This document shows positions 1-6,667 of a stretch of DNA of 64,000 nt, piece by piece. Both the position numbers and the translations under genes were made by a program. The notes under the pieces were generated by a model that made no database searches, was not told the origin of the DNA, and saw only the letters and a program-made list of their open reading frames with translations. This DNA is from Weissella sagaensis. Lineage in GTDB: Bacteria > Bacillota > Bacilli > Lactobacillales > Lactobacillaceae. How positions within the stretch are numbered: the first letter of the stretch is position 1; every line of letters begins with the position of its first letter. The stretch spans positions 1 through 64,000 of the forward strand of contig NZ_BJDT01000003.1 in NCBI RefSeq assembly GCF_005405285.1, in the 5' to 3' direction.

Positions 1-127
1 TAGAAATAATAATTTGAAGATTGTGATTGATAGCACATATCCGCTTACAACTGAGGGAATACAATCTGCCCAAAAGCGTAGTGAAACACATCATGCTCGC
101 GGAAAAGTTATTGTTAAGATAAAATAA
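1..127 (+). CDS. C-terminal end of a zinc-type MDR oxidoreductase (partial)
   Basis: An open frame enters from the left edge and ends at a TAA at 125-127. The last 41 residues contain IVIDSTYPL, then a helix, then HHARGKVIVKIK. A terminal H-x-x-G-K-hydrophobic-V motif is the usual end of NADP-dependent quinone oxidoreductase/alcohol dehydrogenase-like MDR proteins, where the segment closes the catalytic domain. Only the tail is visible, so substrate and length are unknown. The stop overlaps an ATG (TAATG), but the next gene more likely starts at 160. Confidence 0.6.
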   Translation, partial: RNNNLKIVIDSTYPLTTEGIQSAQKRSETHHARGKVIVKIK

Positions 128-159
128 TGCACCTAGGTCGTGGTGTAGGAGAAAAATTG

Positions 160-516
160 ATGATTGAAACTATTTTGGTGACTATTGTTGGCATTGAGGC
201 AATAGGTATTATGTTTTTAGAGATTTTTGGGTCACCTAAACAACAGGCTAATGCGTTTGAATTAGATGAATCTTTTGTAAAAAAGCCTGAAGTCAAAACA
301 TTATTAGCCAATCAAGGAATATATAATGGCCTTTTTGGTGCATTGATTATTGGAACACGAGTACTTTTAAATGGCCCACAGCTAACACTAATGTTGGAAT
401 TAGAAATGTTGTTTGTGGTTTTAGTAGCAATTTATGGTAGTTTAACCGCTGCTAAAAAAATAATTTTTATACAAGGATTACCTGCTTTTTTAGCTCTTAT
501 TTTTTTGATTTTGTAG
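160..516 (+). CDS. DUF1304 family small integral membrane protein
   Basis: The 118-residue hydrophobic protein has about four membrane segments, and the N-terminus MIETILVTIVGIEAIGI runs into the DUF1304-typical LEIFG motif and then an N-Q-G-x-Y-N-G motif (NQGIYNGLFGA). I chose the ATG at 160 because GGAG at 148-151 lies upstream of it; the in-frame ATG at 127 overlaps the previous stop and has no ribosome site. The family has no established biochemical function. It is the last gene before the decayed prophage. Confidence 0.75.
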   Translation: MIETILVTIVGIEAIGIMFLEIFGSPKQQANAFELDESFVKKPEVKTLLANQGIYNGLFGALIIGTRVLLNGPQLTLMLELEMLFVVLVAIYGSLTAAKKIIFIQGLPAFLALIFLIL

Positions 517-619
517 GCTGCGTTCAGATTAGAATCGAGTCTGTAGATAATGCCTCAAATTAGTAGTATGTCTGCATTTGTTATAGAAACGTTTGAGAAA
601 ATATAATGGTTACTAACTA

Positions 620-680
620 AAATTAAGCCCGCTAGGTTATGTTTAATTGCATAATTTGGTGGGCTTGTTTTCATGTTTCA
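620..680 (+). repeat. Hairpin repeat copy 1 (terminator-like)
   Basis: A stem AAGCCCGC / GTGGGCTT encloses a second stem GGTTATG / CATAATT, followed by a T-rich run. A near copy lies at 6470-6536 on the far side of the prophage remnant. Both share the loop and the flanking TTTTCATGTTTCA. It could act as a terminator for the DUF1304 gene. Confidence 0.6.
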
Positions 681-693
681 ATAAGATAATAAA

Positions 694-740
694 TAAAAAG
701 CAAGAAAACATCGCTATATCAACGATTTTCTTGCTTTTAT
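694..740. terminator. Bidirectional hairpin terminator
   Basis: AAAAGCAAGAAAA (696-708) pairs with TTTTCTTGCTTTT (726-738), giving a 13 bp stem with A and T runs on either side. It lies between the plus-strand DUF1304 gene and the 3' end of the minus-strand membrane gene, so it can serve both. Confidence 0.7.
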
Positions 741-848
741 GTGTTTGATAAAATTAGCTAAATACAATGTCTAAAATACTCAGTGTTGAATGACATTAAA
801 AACTTTCAACGAGGATCATTATTACATGTATGTGTATGCAGGGGTCTT

Positions 849-1340
849 TTATTTTAATGACAGAGGATGCGATTGTCTTAATCTTTTGAATATGGTAATT
901 AGAGTAGGGCGAACGACAAAGAAAAATACAGGAATGGCAACAAAAAAGGTTTTCATCCAATTGCCTAAATAGCCAGGTAAAAATTGTGGGTATAGTTGAC
1001 GATGTATTTCTGTAAACCAAACCATCATAATTGAAACATTGAATGTAATGACAAGCGTAGGCACGCTAATATGTCTTGGAATACTATTGGTTATAATAGT
1101 TGGAAAATAGTTATGTACCTTCAAAACAAGTGGTAAAGTAACGTATGTACGTAAGGCATATATAAATATAACGATTAAAGGATATATAATGAAAACTTTT
1201 TCAAGCATTTGTTCCGAAAAGCCATAACGAATGATGGTGTTATAACTAGCCATTATTGCAACCATAATACTGATAAAAGCCCAAGACATAGTATTGGGGT
1301 GATGTAACATTCTTTTTAATAAAAATTTGATAGATTCCAT
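849..1340 (-). CDS. Tandem DUF2798-like membrane protein
   Basis: The 163-residue protein has four membrane segments arranged as two similar halves: MSWAFISIMVAIMASYNTII in the first and a matching VPTLVITFNVSIMMVWFTEI block in the second, each followed by a second helix. This matches the DUF2798 repeat layout, whose function is unknown. The ribosome site GGAG lies just upstream of the ATG, directly after a conserved inverted-repeat box at 1354-1381. The gene lies downstream of the DUF898 gene on the minus strand within the phage-like island. Confidence 0.65.
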   Translation of the reverse strand: MESIKFLLKRMLHHPNTMSWAFISIMVAIMASYNTIIRYGFSEQMLEKVFIIYPLIVIFIYALRTYVTLPLVLKVHNYFPTIITNSIPRHISVPTLVITFNVSIMMVWFTEIHRQLYPQFLPGYLGNWMKTFFVAIPVFFFVVRPTLITIFKRLRQSHPLSLK

Positions 1341-1353
1341 TTATTGCTCCTAT

Positions 1354-1381
1354 AGCTTTTAACGTGGTTCTTCTGCACGTA
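1354..1381 (-). repeat. Conserved pre-RBS inverted-repeat box, copy B
   Basis: On the minus strand this reads ACGTGC, a 7 nt stretch, CACGT, then TAAAAGCT, and it is followed by the GGAG that serves the gene starting at 1340. The ACGTG/CACGT arms can pair in RNA. Three related copies lie at 1770-1799, 2904-2933 and 3014-3042. Confidence 0.6.
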
Positions 1382-1427
1382 TATGTATGCCACCAGTATG
1401 GTGGCTTTTATTTTGATTGATAACCAT
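1359..1427 (-). CDS. Small ORF, 22 residues, coupled to the DUF898 gene
   Basis: The ATG overlaps the stop of the preceding gene (TGATG), which suggests translational coupling. The peptide ends GGIHIRAEEPR, related to the GGIIHIRAERIHVKS ending of the small ORF at 2902-3024. Compared with that copy, two bases are missing in the box, which changes the last residues. It contains a perfect palindrome (1389-1405) in its coding sequence. It may be a real peptide or only a by-product of the conserved box. Confidence 0.3.
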   Translation of the reverse strand: MVINQNKSHHTGGIHIRAEEPR

Positions 1428-1753
1428 CAGTTTACAAAGCTAGTATTTTTAGCCTTCCAATCTTCAAGTTTTATGCCAACCCAGAAACTGTAAATTCCAA
1501 GTGTTATGATGATTAAGAATAGCCACTTAATCCAATTTCCAAATAAAGCGACAGCTGATCCACTGAATTGCATACGGTGTCCATCAATAACAGTATGATT
1601 AATTTTCCAGCCATAGACCATGACTAACGACCAAGGATACAAAATTCCAATGGATAGTGTAGTTACTAAGAAACCTAAAATTGTCCATCCAATTAAAGCT
1701 AGTAGACCGCCATCAAAAAATGATGCTCTACCAAATTTTCTTTCTGGTCCCAT
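1427..1753 (-). CDS. DUF898 family membrane protein
   Basis: The 108-residue protein has two or three membrane segments. The pattern G-R-A-S-F-F-D-G near the N-terminus, YPWSLVMVYGWKINHTVIDG in the middle and LGIYSFWVGIKLEDWKAKN at the end is typical of DUF898 (YjgN-like) proteins, here in a short one-repeat form. Function is unknown. AGGAG precedes the start (ATATG), after box copy C. On the minus strand a TATAAT-like -10 lies near 1830-1840. Confidence 0.7.
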   Translation of the reverse strand: MGPERKFGRASFFDGGLLALIGWTILGFLVTTLSIGILYPWSLVMVYGWKINHTVIDGHRMQFSGSAVALFGNWIKWLFLIIITLGIYSFWVGIKLEDWKAKNTSFVN

Positions 1754-1769
1754 ATTGATTCTCCTGACT

Positions 1770-1799
1770 AGCTTTTTACGTGGATCACTATTGCACGTT
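1770..1799 (-). repeat. Conserved pre-RBS inverted-repeat box, copy C
   Basis: On the minus strand: ACGTGCA, a spacer, CACGTAAAAAGCT, then an AGGAG serving the DUF898 gene. The peptide frame seen in copy A is interrupted by a stop here, yet both arms of the inverted repeat remain intact. Confidence 0.55.
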
Positions 1800-1906
1800 A
1801 TATAATCATCAATAATAGATGCTATATATTATAGGTATAATGTTCTTTGATAACAGAATTAACAATGACCGGTTTTTATGGTTAGTAATTTTTATCAATA
1901 AATTAT

Positions 1907-2137
1907 TTGATATCTGTAGATTTTAATAATATTTTTATTACTTTAGCAATTTTAGTCATAGCAACATTTTTTGTTGCCTCTGTAAATAACTATAAATTAG
2001 AAAATAAGATTCGCAAATGGATTGATAAGTATTTTGCTTCTGACCAGAACGTTTGGGATTTATTTTGGGAAGATGTTACAAATACTTATTTAGTATTGGC
2101 TTTTAGTGAAACAGGTCGTCAAACACTGTATATTTGA
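1907..2137 (+). pseudogene. Probable remnant of a one-helix membrane protein
   Basis: A TTG-started frame of 76 codons has one N-terminal membrane helix (IFITLAILVIATFFVASVNN) and a soluble part with VWDLFWEDV and a following beta-rich stretch. The layout is faintly like DUF6338 proteins. After the stop the same frame continues with RIISAWTMS before a second stop, as if a Gly codon had become TGA. No ribosome site is evident. I treat it as a decayed gene of the prophage region; it could also be chance. Confidence 0.3.
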
Positions 2138-2265
2138 CGAATCATTTCTGCATGGACCATGAGTTGATGTATTTATATATTCTGTTTTTCTACTCTTAGA
2201 TTTTGTTCTGGATTTTTCATTTTTATTTCTTCTTCATGCCACTTTAACGGGTGGATTTTTACTTA

Positions 2266-2896
2266 CTAATCTTCAGCTGGTTCGTCATCCAGGCTACTTT
2301 TATTAATAGCATTACCAGAATCGTCATATTGATCATCGTCAGAGTAATAATAATCATCATCTTCTTCTGAAGGGGATGACTGGTCTTATATCATTATCTG
2401 ATACCATGGAATCGTGAGTACCTTGCTTATAAGCCCATTCAGTTTGTAGCTCACCAGATGTTTCTTGTTCATCAGGCGTTGCATATAAAGCATCTTCAAT
2501 TGACATACCTTTGTTTTGAACTAACCATTGAGCAGGGCTCACACCATATTTATTTAAAAATGCAGTTAATGCTGTGTTTGAAGTAGGCTGACCTTCAGCG
2601 AAACCAGAATCAGTTGTGTCATCAGTTATCACTGATGAGCTTGCTTGTGGTTGAGAAGAATTAGAATTGATAGAACTTGAATCAGTATTTTGGCTTGATG
2701 ATTTTGAACTAGAATTTTTCTTCATATTATGTTTTTTAGTTTTATTTGATCTGGAACTAGATGATTTGACATTTTTATGAGTTTCAGTAACTTTTTCGTT
2801 ATTATTATGATTAATAGCAATGCCCGTGCCCCCACCAATTAGCAATAATACTGCTAAACCAATTACATAATACTTCCCACGCTTCATTTTGCCCAT
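2266..2896 (-). pseudogene. Frameshifted Ser-rich membrane-anchored protein
   Basis: Reading from 2896, the protein has a basic start, one membrane helix (YVIGLAVLLLIGGGTGIAI), a Ser/Lys-rich linker of about 70 residues and a small domain with FLNKYGVSPAQWLVQNKGM and SIEDALYATPDEQ, ending early at 2357. Removing one G from the GGGG run at 2372-2375 opens a further acidic tail (about 38 residues, rich in D, E and Y) that stops at 2266. A single-base slip therefore best explains the short end. It may still make a nearly complete protein. Function unknown; the anchored small domain looks like a phage-borne accessory protein. Confidence 0.5.
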
Positions 2897-2901
2897 ACTC
2901 C

Positions 2902-3024
2902 TTAGCTTTTAACGTGAATCCTTTCTGCACGTATATGTATGATGCCACCAGCTAAACTGACAGTAACTAAAGAAATTACACCCATTTTGATTATTATTCC
3001 TAAAACTCCTACAACATTTAACAT
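2902..3024 (-). CDS. Small single-pass membrane peptide candidate
   Basis: A frame of 40 codons (or 27 from the second ATG at 2985) encodes a hydrophobic stretch GVISLVTVSLAGGIIHI and a basic tail RAERIHVKS. The stop is followed directly by GGAG of the next gene, so the two would be translationally coupled. The inner ATG has AGGA about 12 nt upstream; the outer ATG lacks a ribosome site. The last nine codons are box copy A. I do not recognise the family. It could be a real peptide or an artefact of the box. Confidence 0.4.
   Translation of the reverse strand: MLNVVGVLGIIIKMGVISLVTVSLAGGIIHIRAERIHVKS
2904..2933 (-). repeat. Conserved pre-RBS inverted-repeat box, copy A
   Basis: On the minus strand: ACGTGC, a spacer, CACGTTAAAAGCT, followed by the GGAG of the Ser-rich protein gene. 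About 18 further bases upstream are also shared with copy B, ending in a CTGGTGGC motif. Confidence 0.6.
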
Positions 3025-3042
3025 GGTTCAGGTTTGCACGTA
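3014..3042 (-). repeat. Conserved pre-RBS inverted-repeat box, copy D
   Basis: On the minus strand: ACGTGC, a spacer, CATGTTAAATGT, then TAGGAG. The arm change CACGT to CATGT keeps pairing with ACGTG through a G-U pair. It lies just upstream of the small membrane peptide ORF. Confidence 0.45.
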
Positions 3043-3159
3043 AATAGAAGGTATTAGTGTCTAATTTTTATTAATTTCAGATGTAATCTCTGAAATATCT
3101 CACCATAAATGTCTTTCAACTGTTCTTTTATTTTCTAAAAAGTAGGGGATAGTGTACAA

Positions 3160-3500
3160 AACATGATGTCATAGTGATTTGGTGACCAACCATTAAAACA
3201 ATGAGCGTTCAGAGTGCGACTGATAACTTTTTTATTTGCTTCAGCTCTTTATTAAAATTTCTTTCATCATACTGGTACCATGATATGCGACCAATATAAT
3301 GTTTTTCTATTATGATTAATTTCATGTGTTAAGTCTAATACAGTGATTGTATCTTGGTTGATAATCAAAACATTTCAGTTTAAATATAAGCTCGCATGTA
3401 ATAAGGGAACAGGCCTGATACTTTAACGCAGTCATATCCTAAATTTTTTTCTAATTAAGTTGCCTTGGATTTCTTCAATACTAAATTGACTATCAAACAT
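3160..3500 (-). pseudogene. Degraded ImmA/IrrE-like metallopeptidase
   Basis: Directly after the repressor on the minus strand, pieces of a protein lie in different frames: MFDSQFSIEEIQGNLIRK, then NLGYDCVKVSGLFPYYMRAY, then INQDTITVLDLTHEINHN with an HExxH-like motif. In many phages of Firmicutes a cI repressor is followed by an ImmA/IrrE-type peptidase that cleaves it. Stops and shifts make the gene non-functional. The identity rests on position, the order of pieces and the HEINH motif. Confidence 0.4.
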
Positions 3501-3503
3501 CCA

Positions 3504-3893
3504 TTATTGATCCTTTCGTGGGTACTTAGAAAGGACTGCCTTAATAATGGCCCAGTCTTCATCACTTATAGGGACACCACCAGCATTGATTGCTTCGTCA
3601 CGTTTACTGTCATCAACAGCGTATTGTTGTAAGTCGATTGATTTTTTGGCGGATGTGTTACTTGATTCCTCTTCATTTTTAGTTACACTATCCTCACCAA
3701 CTAACTGGCTTAAAGTAACCCCGTATATATTTGCTAATTGACGAGCAACATCCATTCGTGGTTTAGCAGCACCACGTTCCCATGTAGAAACTGTTGTTTT
3801 AGCTACCTTTAAAAGGTTTGCTAGCTCTTGTTGTGTATACCCTTGTTTTTTACGCAATTCTTTTAAATTTTTAGAAACATTTATTTCACTCAT
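3504..3893 (-). CDS. Phage cI-like XRE-family repressor
   Basis: The 129-residue protein has an N-terminal helix-turn-helix of the XRE type at residues 8-62 (LKELRKKQGYTQQELANLLK, then KTTVSTWERG, then MDVARQLANIYGV). A polar linker and a short C-terminal helix follow; no peptidase domain is present. It sits divergently from remnants of a Cro-like gene, the usual phage lysogeny switch. The upstream region has several TAAACGTTTA-like sites, including a perfect palindrome at 3921-3930, as expected for autoregulation. The gene looks intact while its neighbours are broken. Confidence 0.8.
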   Translation of the reverse strand: MSEINVSKNLKELRKKQGYTQQELANLLKVAKTTVSTWERGAAKPRMDVARQLANIYGVTLSQLVGEDSVTKNEEESSNTSAKKSIDLQQYAVDDSKRDEAINAGGVPISDEDWAIIKAVLSKYPRKDQ

Positions 3894-3914
3894 CCCTAAT
3901 ACCTCTTTTTAAAA

Positions 3915-4022
3915 GTGATATAAACGTTTACTTTTCACTTATTTTATACAATAATGTTACCGTTTAATGATAAAAACTACAACATAAACGTACAAAAATG
4001 TTAATTATACGCTTTAATCGTA
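3915..4022. promoter_or_regulatory. Repressor operator region of the lysogeny switch
   Basis: The stretch between repressor and Cro-like remnant holds a perfect palindrome TAAACGTTTA (3921-3930) and variants: TACCGTTTA near 3959, ATAAACGTAC near 3984 and TACGCTTTA near 4008. Repeated half-sites AACGT/CGTTT suggest binding of the divergent XRE proteins. The assignment to the repressor is inferred from position. Confidence 0.5.
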
Positions 4023-4075
4023 CTGCATTGTATATATAGCGTGGAAAAGATACATTGGCTTAACTTAGAGCAGGA

Positions 4076-4212
4076 ATGCAGTTGTCGCAAAAGGAAACGA
4101 CCATAGCACTAAATATCAGTACTGATTCCTGTCATAAGTGGGGAAATTGGGAGTTAATTTCTACCCAAGTGGTTTGAAACCAGCTCAAATGATTTTGGAT
4201 CACAAGGACTAG
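4076..4212 (+). pseudogene. Cro-like XRE regulator remnant
   Basis: One frame reads MQLSQKETTIALNIST..CHKWGNWE, a helix-turn-helix with the W-x-N-W/E pattern, and stops. The other frame then continues YPSGLKPAQMILDHKD, the normal following helix, to a stop at 4210-4212. A frameshift near 4150 splits the gene. Divergent placement against the repressor supports a Cro-like role before decay. Confidence 0.55.
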
Positions 4213-4218
4213 ATTATT

Positions 4219-4323
4219 GAGGAGATGAAGTCTAAAGTACTGTTTGCTGATGCAGTAAACACTGGAAAGCAATCAATTTTAGTTGGTGACTTAGCCAAGT
4301 TAATTTCACAAAGGATTAATTAA
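4219..4323 (+). pseudogene. Phage antirepressor KilAC-domain fragment
   Basis: The open stretch reads EEMKSKVLFADAVNTGKQ, then SILVGDLAKLISQ, before stopping. The pattern K-V-L-F-A-D-A-V, ..S-I-L-V-G-x-L-A-K-L-I is the start of the KilAC DNA-binding domain of phage antirepressors. The N-terminal Bro/Ant part and the rest of KilAC are missing, so this is an internal fragment. Confidence 0.55.
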
Positions 4324-4413
4324 TAAAATACTTATTAGCGGTCGACCTAAATTTGACCCGAAAGAGTTAGATAAGTTAATTGGGGGCTGGAAAGTCACAG
4401 GTAGAGTGATTTA
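4324..4413 (+). pseudogene. Unidentified phage gene fragment
   Basis: A short frame reads KILISGRPKFDPKELDKLI, then GGWKVTGRVI, and ends at a TAG. It has normal codon use and directly follows the antirepressor fragment. No start or ribosome site remains. I do not recognise the family. Confidence 0.3.
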
Positions 4414-4506
4414 GGAAGAATGAAATATGTATTGAGAAAACGTAAGATTGATGTTTCAATTTTTTTGTGTCGCTTTTGAGACTTTCTTATTACCATTTTT
4501 CGCAGT

Positions 4507-5005
4507 AATGTCTCATCTGTTGATTCTGATAGACCCGTTGATATTGATTTTATAAACAAGTCCGATGCTGATTTAATTCAAGAACATTTCTTAGACCGAG
4601 CAATTGATGCGATTTATACTAAGTCAAATGTTGCGAATTTTAATGATGATGTATTTGGTAATGCATCAGGTACAACATTAGAGTTTAAATTACAATCAAT
4701 GAGCAATACAGCTAACATGAAAGAACGTAAGTTTAAGTTAGCCTTTGCGATTGGTGCAACATTGCCACTTGATATGACTGGTGAGCTTGCTAAGAATTTT
4801 AAAGTAACGTTTAAGATGAAGCTGCTACTGCAAAGACAATGTTAGATGTTGTTGATAATAAGACCGCTATTTCTGCGATTTCAACAGTTGATGACCCTGA
4901 TGCCGTTATAAGGCACGAGATGAGGAGCAACGCAACAATGCGAACAACGTCTATAAGACTCTAGGGGATGTTAGTGAGAATGATTTTAAAGGTGGTGATA
5001 AGTAG
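4507..5005 (+). pseudogene. SPP1-type portal protein, C-terminal part, frameshifted
   Basis: Three frames in succession carry the C-terminal third of a gp6-like portal protein: a first part with DDVFGNASGTTLEFKLQSM and KERKFKLAFAIGA, a second with TAKTMLDVVDNKTAISAIST and VDDPDAV, and a third with ARDEEQRNNANNVYKTLG ending at TAG (5003-5005). The 'G-N-A-S-G-x-x-L-x-x-K' and 'V-D-D-P' motifs are typical of SPP1-like portals. At least two frameshifts are present and the N-terminal two thirds are deleted. The stop overlaps the GTG of the following gene, as in intact phage head clusters. Confidence 0.7.
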
Positions 5006-5859
5006 TGAAAGCTGTTGACGAAAAGCGCCACATGTTAGAAACCTTGAAACAAGATTATGATATTAATGTCGGCCTTGAACGGGCAGCAGATAAGCATATT
5101 AAACGAATTAGCGCTGAATTAAGCGCTTTTTTTGTTGCCCATCAAAAAGATGATCATATCGACACATCAATCTTACGTAAATTGCCCACAATTCATGATT
5201 TAACGCAGTTAAGAAAGTTAGCTAAGGAATTATCCAAGATTAATGAAATCAACGTTAAAAAGCGAAAAATGATGTATTTGAGTATGGGTACAACTGATAT
5301 GGAATTGTACATGCAAGCATTAATGGGGTTAATGATGTTACCAATGGCTAATAATGCTTTTCAACTCATGGAAAAGACATTGTTAAATGAGTTTCGCGAC
5401 GAGTATCAACGCCAATCAGATGATTTGGGTATTGATAAGCCAGAGAGTAATCCAATCACAGATGCAGAATTACAAGATGTATCAGAATGGTTTACATCAA
5501 CAGACGGACTTATTATAACTGATGATGAATCTGTCAGAATGTTGGATTATTTTGGTATTGAGGCATCTGCTCATGATGGGTACACTATTTCACTTCGTCC
5601 AAATACTAATAGAGCAGCAGTTTATGAGGAGCTTTATCACGCAAAGCAATATCGAGATGGTATAATTGTGGATACAGGAGAGTCTAGATTAAAAGCTGAA
5701 ATAATGACTCAACATTATTTGTTAGATAATGCAAAAAAATTGAAACTTTCCGACTATGAAATAATGTCGACAGAAAAGGCACTTAAGGATTGGGAGGCAG
5801 ATTTAAATGAGTTTTACAATAAAAACGGTATTTCCAATCGCTGGGAATACGATAATTGA
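5005..5859 (+). CDS. Minor head (MuF/gp7-like) N-terminus fused to a toxin-like C-terminus
   Basis: The 284-residue protein starts with GTG overlapping the portal stop. Residues 1-143 are helical and charged, like the beginning of SPP1 gp7-type minor head proteins of Firmicute phages. The usual central MuF fold seems absent or shortened. From about residue 165 a different domain begins: residues 208-212 are EELYH in the context AVYEELYHAKQYRDG, followed by ESRLKAEIMTQHYLL (E232). E-E-x-x-H followed by a helix with A-E-I is seen in toxin-like C-terminal domains of phage minor head proteins and resembles a zincin helix with the first His replaced. I infer a MuF-type polymorphic toxin. The frame is intact although the genes around it are broken. 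Confidence 0.55.
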   Translation: MKAVDEKRHMLETLKQDYDINVGLERAADKHIKRISAELSAFFVAHQKDDHIDTSILRKLPTIHDLTQLRKLAKELSKINEINVKKRKMMYLSMGTTDMELYMQALMGLMMLPMANNAFQLMEKTLLNEFRDEYQRQSDDLGIDKPESNPITDAELQDVSEWFTSTDGLIITDDESVRMLDYFGIEASAHDGYTISLRPNTNRAAVYEELYHAKQYRDGIIVDTGESRLKAEIMTQHYLLDNAKKLKLSDYEIMSTEKALKDWEADLNEFYNKNGISNRWEYDN

Positions 5860-6010
5860 GCTTAACGATATGCCAACTATTTCGTTGGGGCAATTTGTTA
5901 CTATTGATGACATAAACGCTAAAGTTGTTGGCATACCGATGTTGCCATCTGGAAAATATGCAATTGAGGTTGATAAACCAATTAATATCGGACAAAAATT
6001 ATACTTATAA
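5807..6010 (+). CDS. Small beta-barrel protein, candidate immunity partner
   Basis: The 67-residue protein overlaps the toxin-like gene by 53 bases in another frame and has its own strong GGGAGG at 5791-5796. The pattern VFPIAGNTIIEL, then LGQFVTIDDINAKVVGIPML, then INIGQKLYL resembles domain II of EF-Tu-like translation factors (a six-strand barrel), but it is far too short to be one. A small intact gene overlapping the end of a toxin gene is the usual place for an immunity gene. Function as an immunity protein is my inference. Confidence 0.5.
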   Translation: MSFTIKTVFPIAGNTIIELNDMPTISLGQFVTIDDINAKVVGIPMLPSGKYAIEVDKPINIGQKLYL

Positions 6011-6018
6011 AAATTACT

Positions 6019-6052
6019 AAAACGCTTAGTTATTGCAACTAGGCGTTTTTAT
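6019..6052 (+). terminator. Hairpin terminator after the small barrel gene
   Basis: AAACGCTTAGTT pairs with AACTAGGCGTTT around a five-base loop, followed by TTATT. It would end the toxin-like/immunity-like transcript before the scaffold remnant. Confidence 0.6.
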
Positions 6053-6127
6053 TATGCCCAAAACGTGCTTATGGCTTAAAACTGTGCAAGGAAATATAGG
6101 CGACGGCCTTAAAACGGAGGTGAAAAC

Positions 6128-6442
6128 ATGGCTGATGAGAATACTGGCACACAAAATGCGAACGAAGGACAATCGCAAAACCAAAATAAGCCTGGAGATA
6201 ATCGTGAAGTAACGTTTACTGAAGAGCAGCAAGCGCATATTGATTCATTAGTGGCTGATCGCTTATCTCGTGCAGATAAAGCTAATGATCAAAAATTGCA
6301 ACAAGCCTTGGCAGATGCACGCACTAAGTGGGATGAAGAACAAAAAGAAGCAGCTGACATTGCCAATACGTCTGATAAGCAACGTAAGGAACATGAACAA
6401 GAAAAAGCCAATGACATAACACAAGCAGTGACTGATAAATAA
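6128..6442 (+). pseudogene. Truncated phage scaffold protein (DUF4355)
   Basis: The 104-residue acidic, Gln-rich protein has an unstructured start, then VTFTEEQQAHIDSLVADRLS, and a coiled-coil stretch. This is the pattern of DUF4355 scaffold/capsid assembly proteins, which are normally near 200 residues; the C-terminal half is missing. AACGGAGG precedes the ATG. It is the last phage gene, and the hairpin repeat copy 2 follows within 30 bases. Confidence 0.65.
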
Positions 6443-6469
6443 TTTTGAAAGATCTAACTAAACTTAAAT

Positions 6470-6536
6470 AAAATTAAGCCCACTGAGCTATGCTAAATTG
6501 CATAACTTGGTGGGCTTTTTTTCATGTTTCAGATAA
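6470..6536 (+). repeat. Hairpin repeat copy 2 (terminator-like)
   Basis: This copy has AAGCCCAC / GTGGGCTT as outer stem and an inner stem GCTATG / CATAAC-like, then TTTTTTTC. It matches copy 1 (620-680) over about 65 bases with a handful of differences. It follows the scaffold remnant and could act as its terminator. Confidence 0.6.
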
Positions 6537-6667
6537 GATAGTATAGTAGATATTAGAATAAAAAATGCAAGGTTAAACTTAATCAAGTTCTTTTATAAAA
6601 AAACTTAGTTAAGATTTTTGTTAATATTAATTTTTAAAACGTTGATATAAAGGGGTTTACAAGAGAT

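Noticed and set aside
1389-1405. Palindrome GCCACCAGTATGGTGGC as a terminator
   Set aside because: The T run follows it only on the plus strand, where no gene ends; on the minus strand it lies inside the coupled small ORF.
2138-2270. Plus-strand open frame with hydrophobic residues (DFVLDFSFLFLLH...)
   Set aside because: It lies opposite the acidic tail of the minus-strand Ser-rich protein and has no start or ribosome site, so it is an antisense shadow, at least in its second half.
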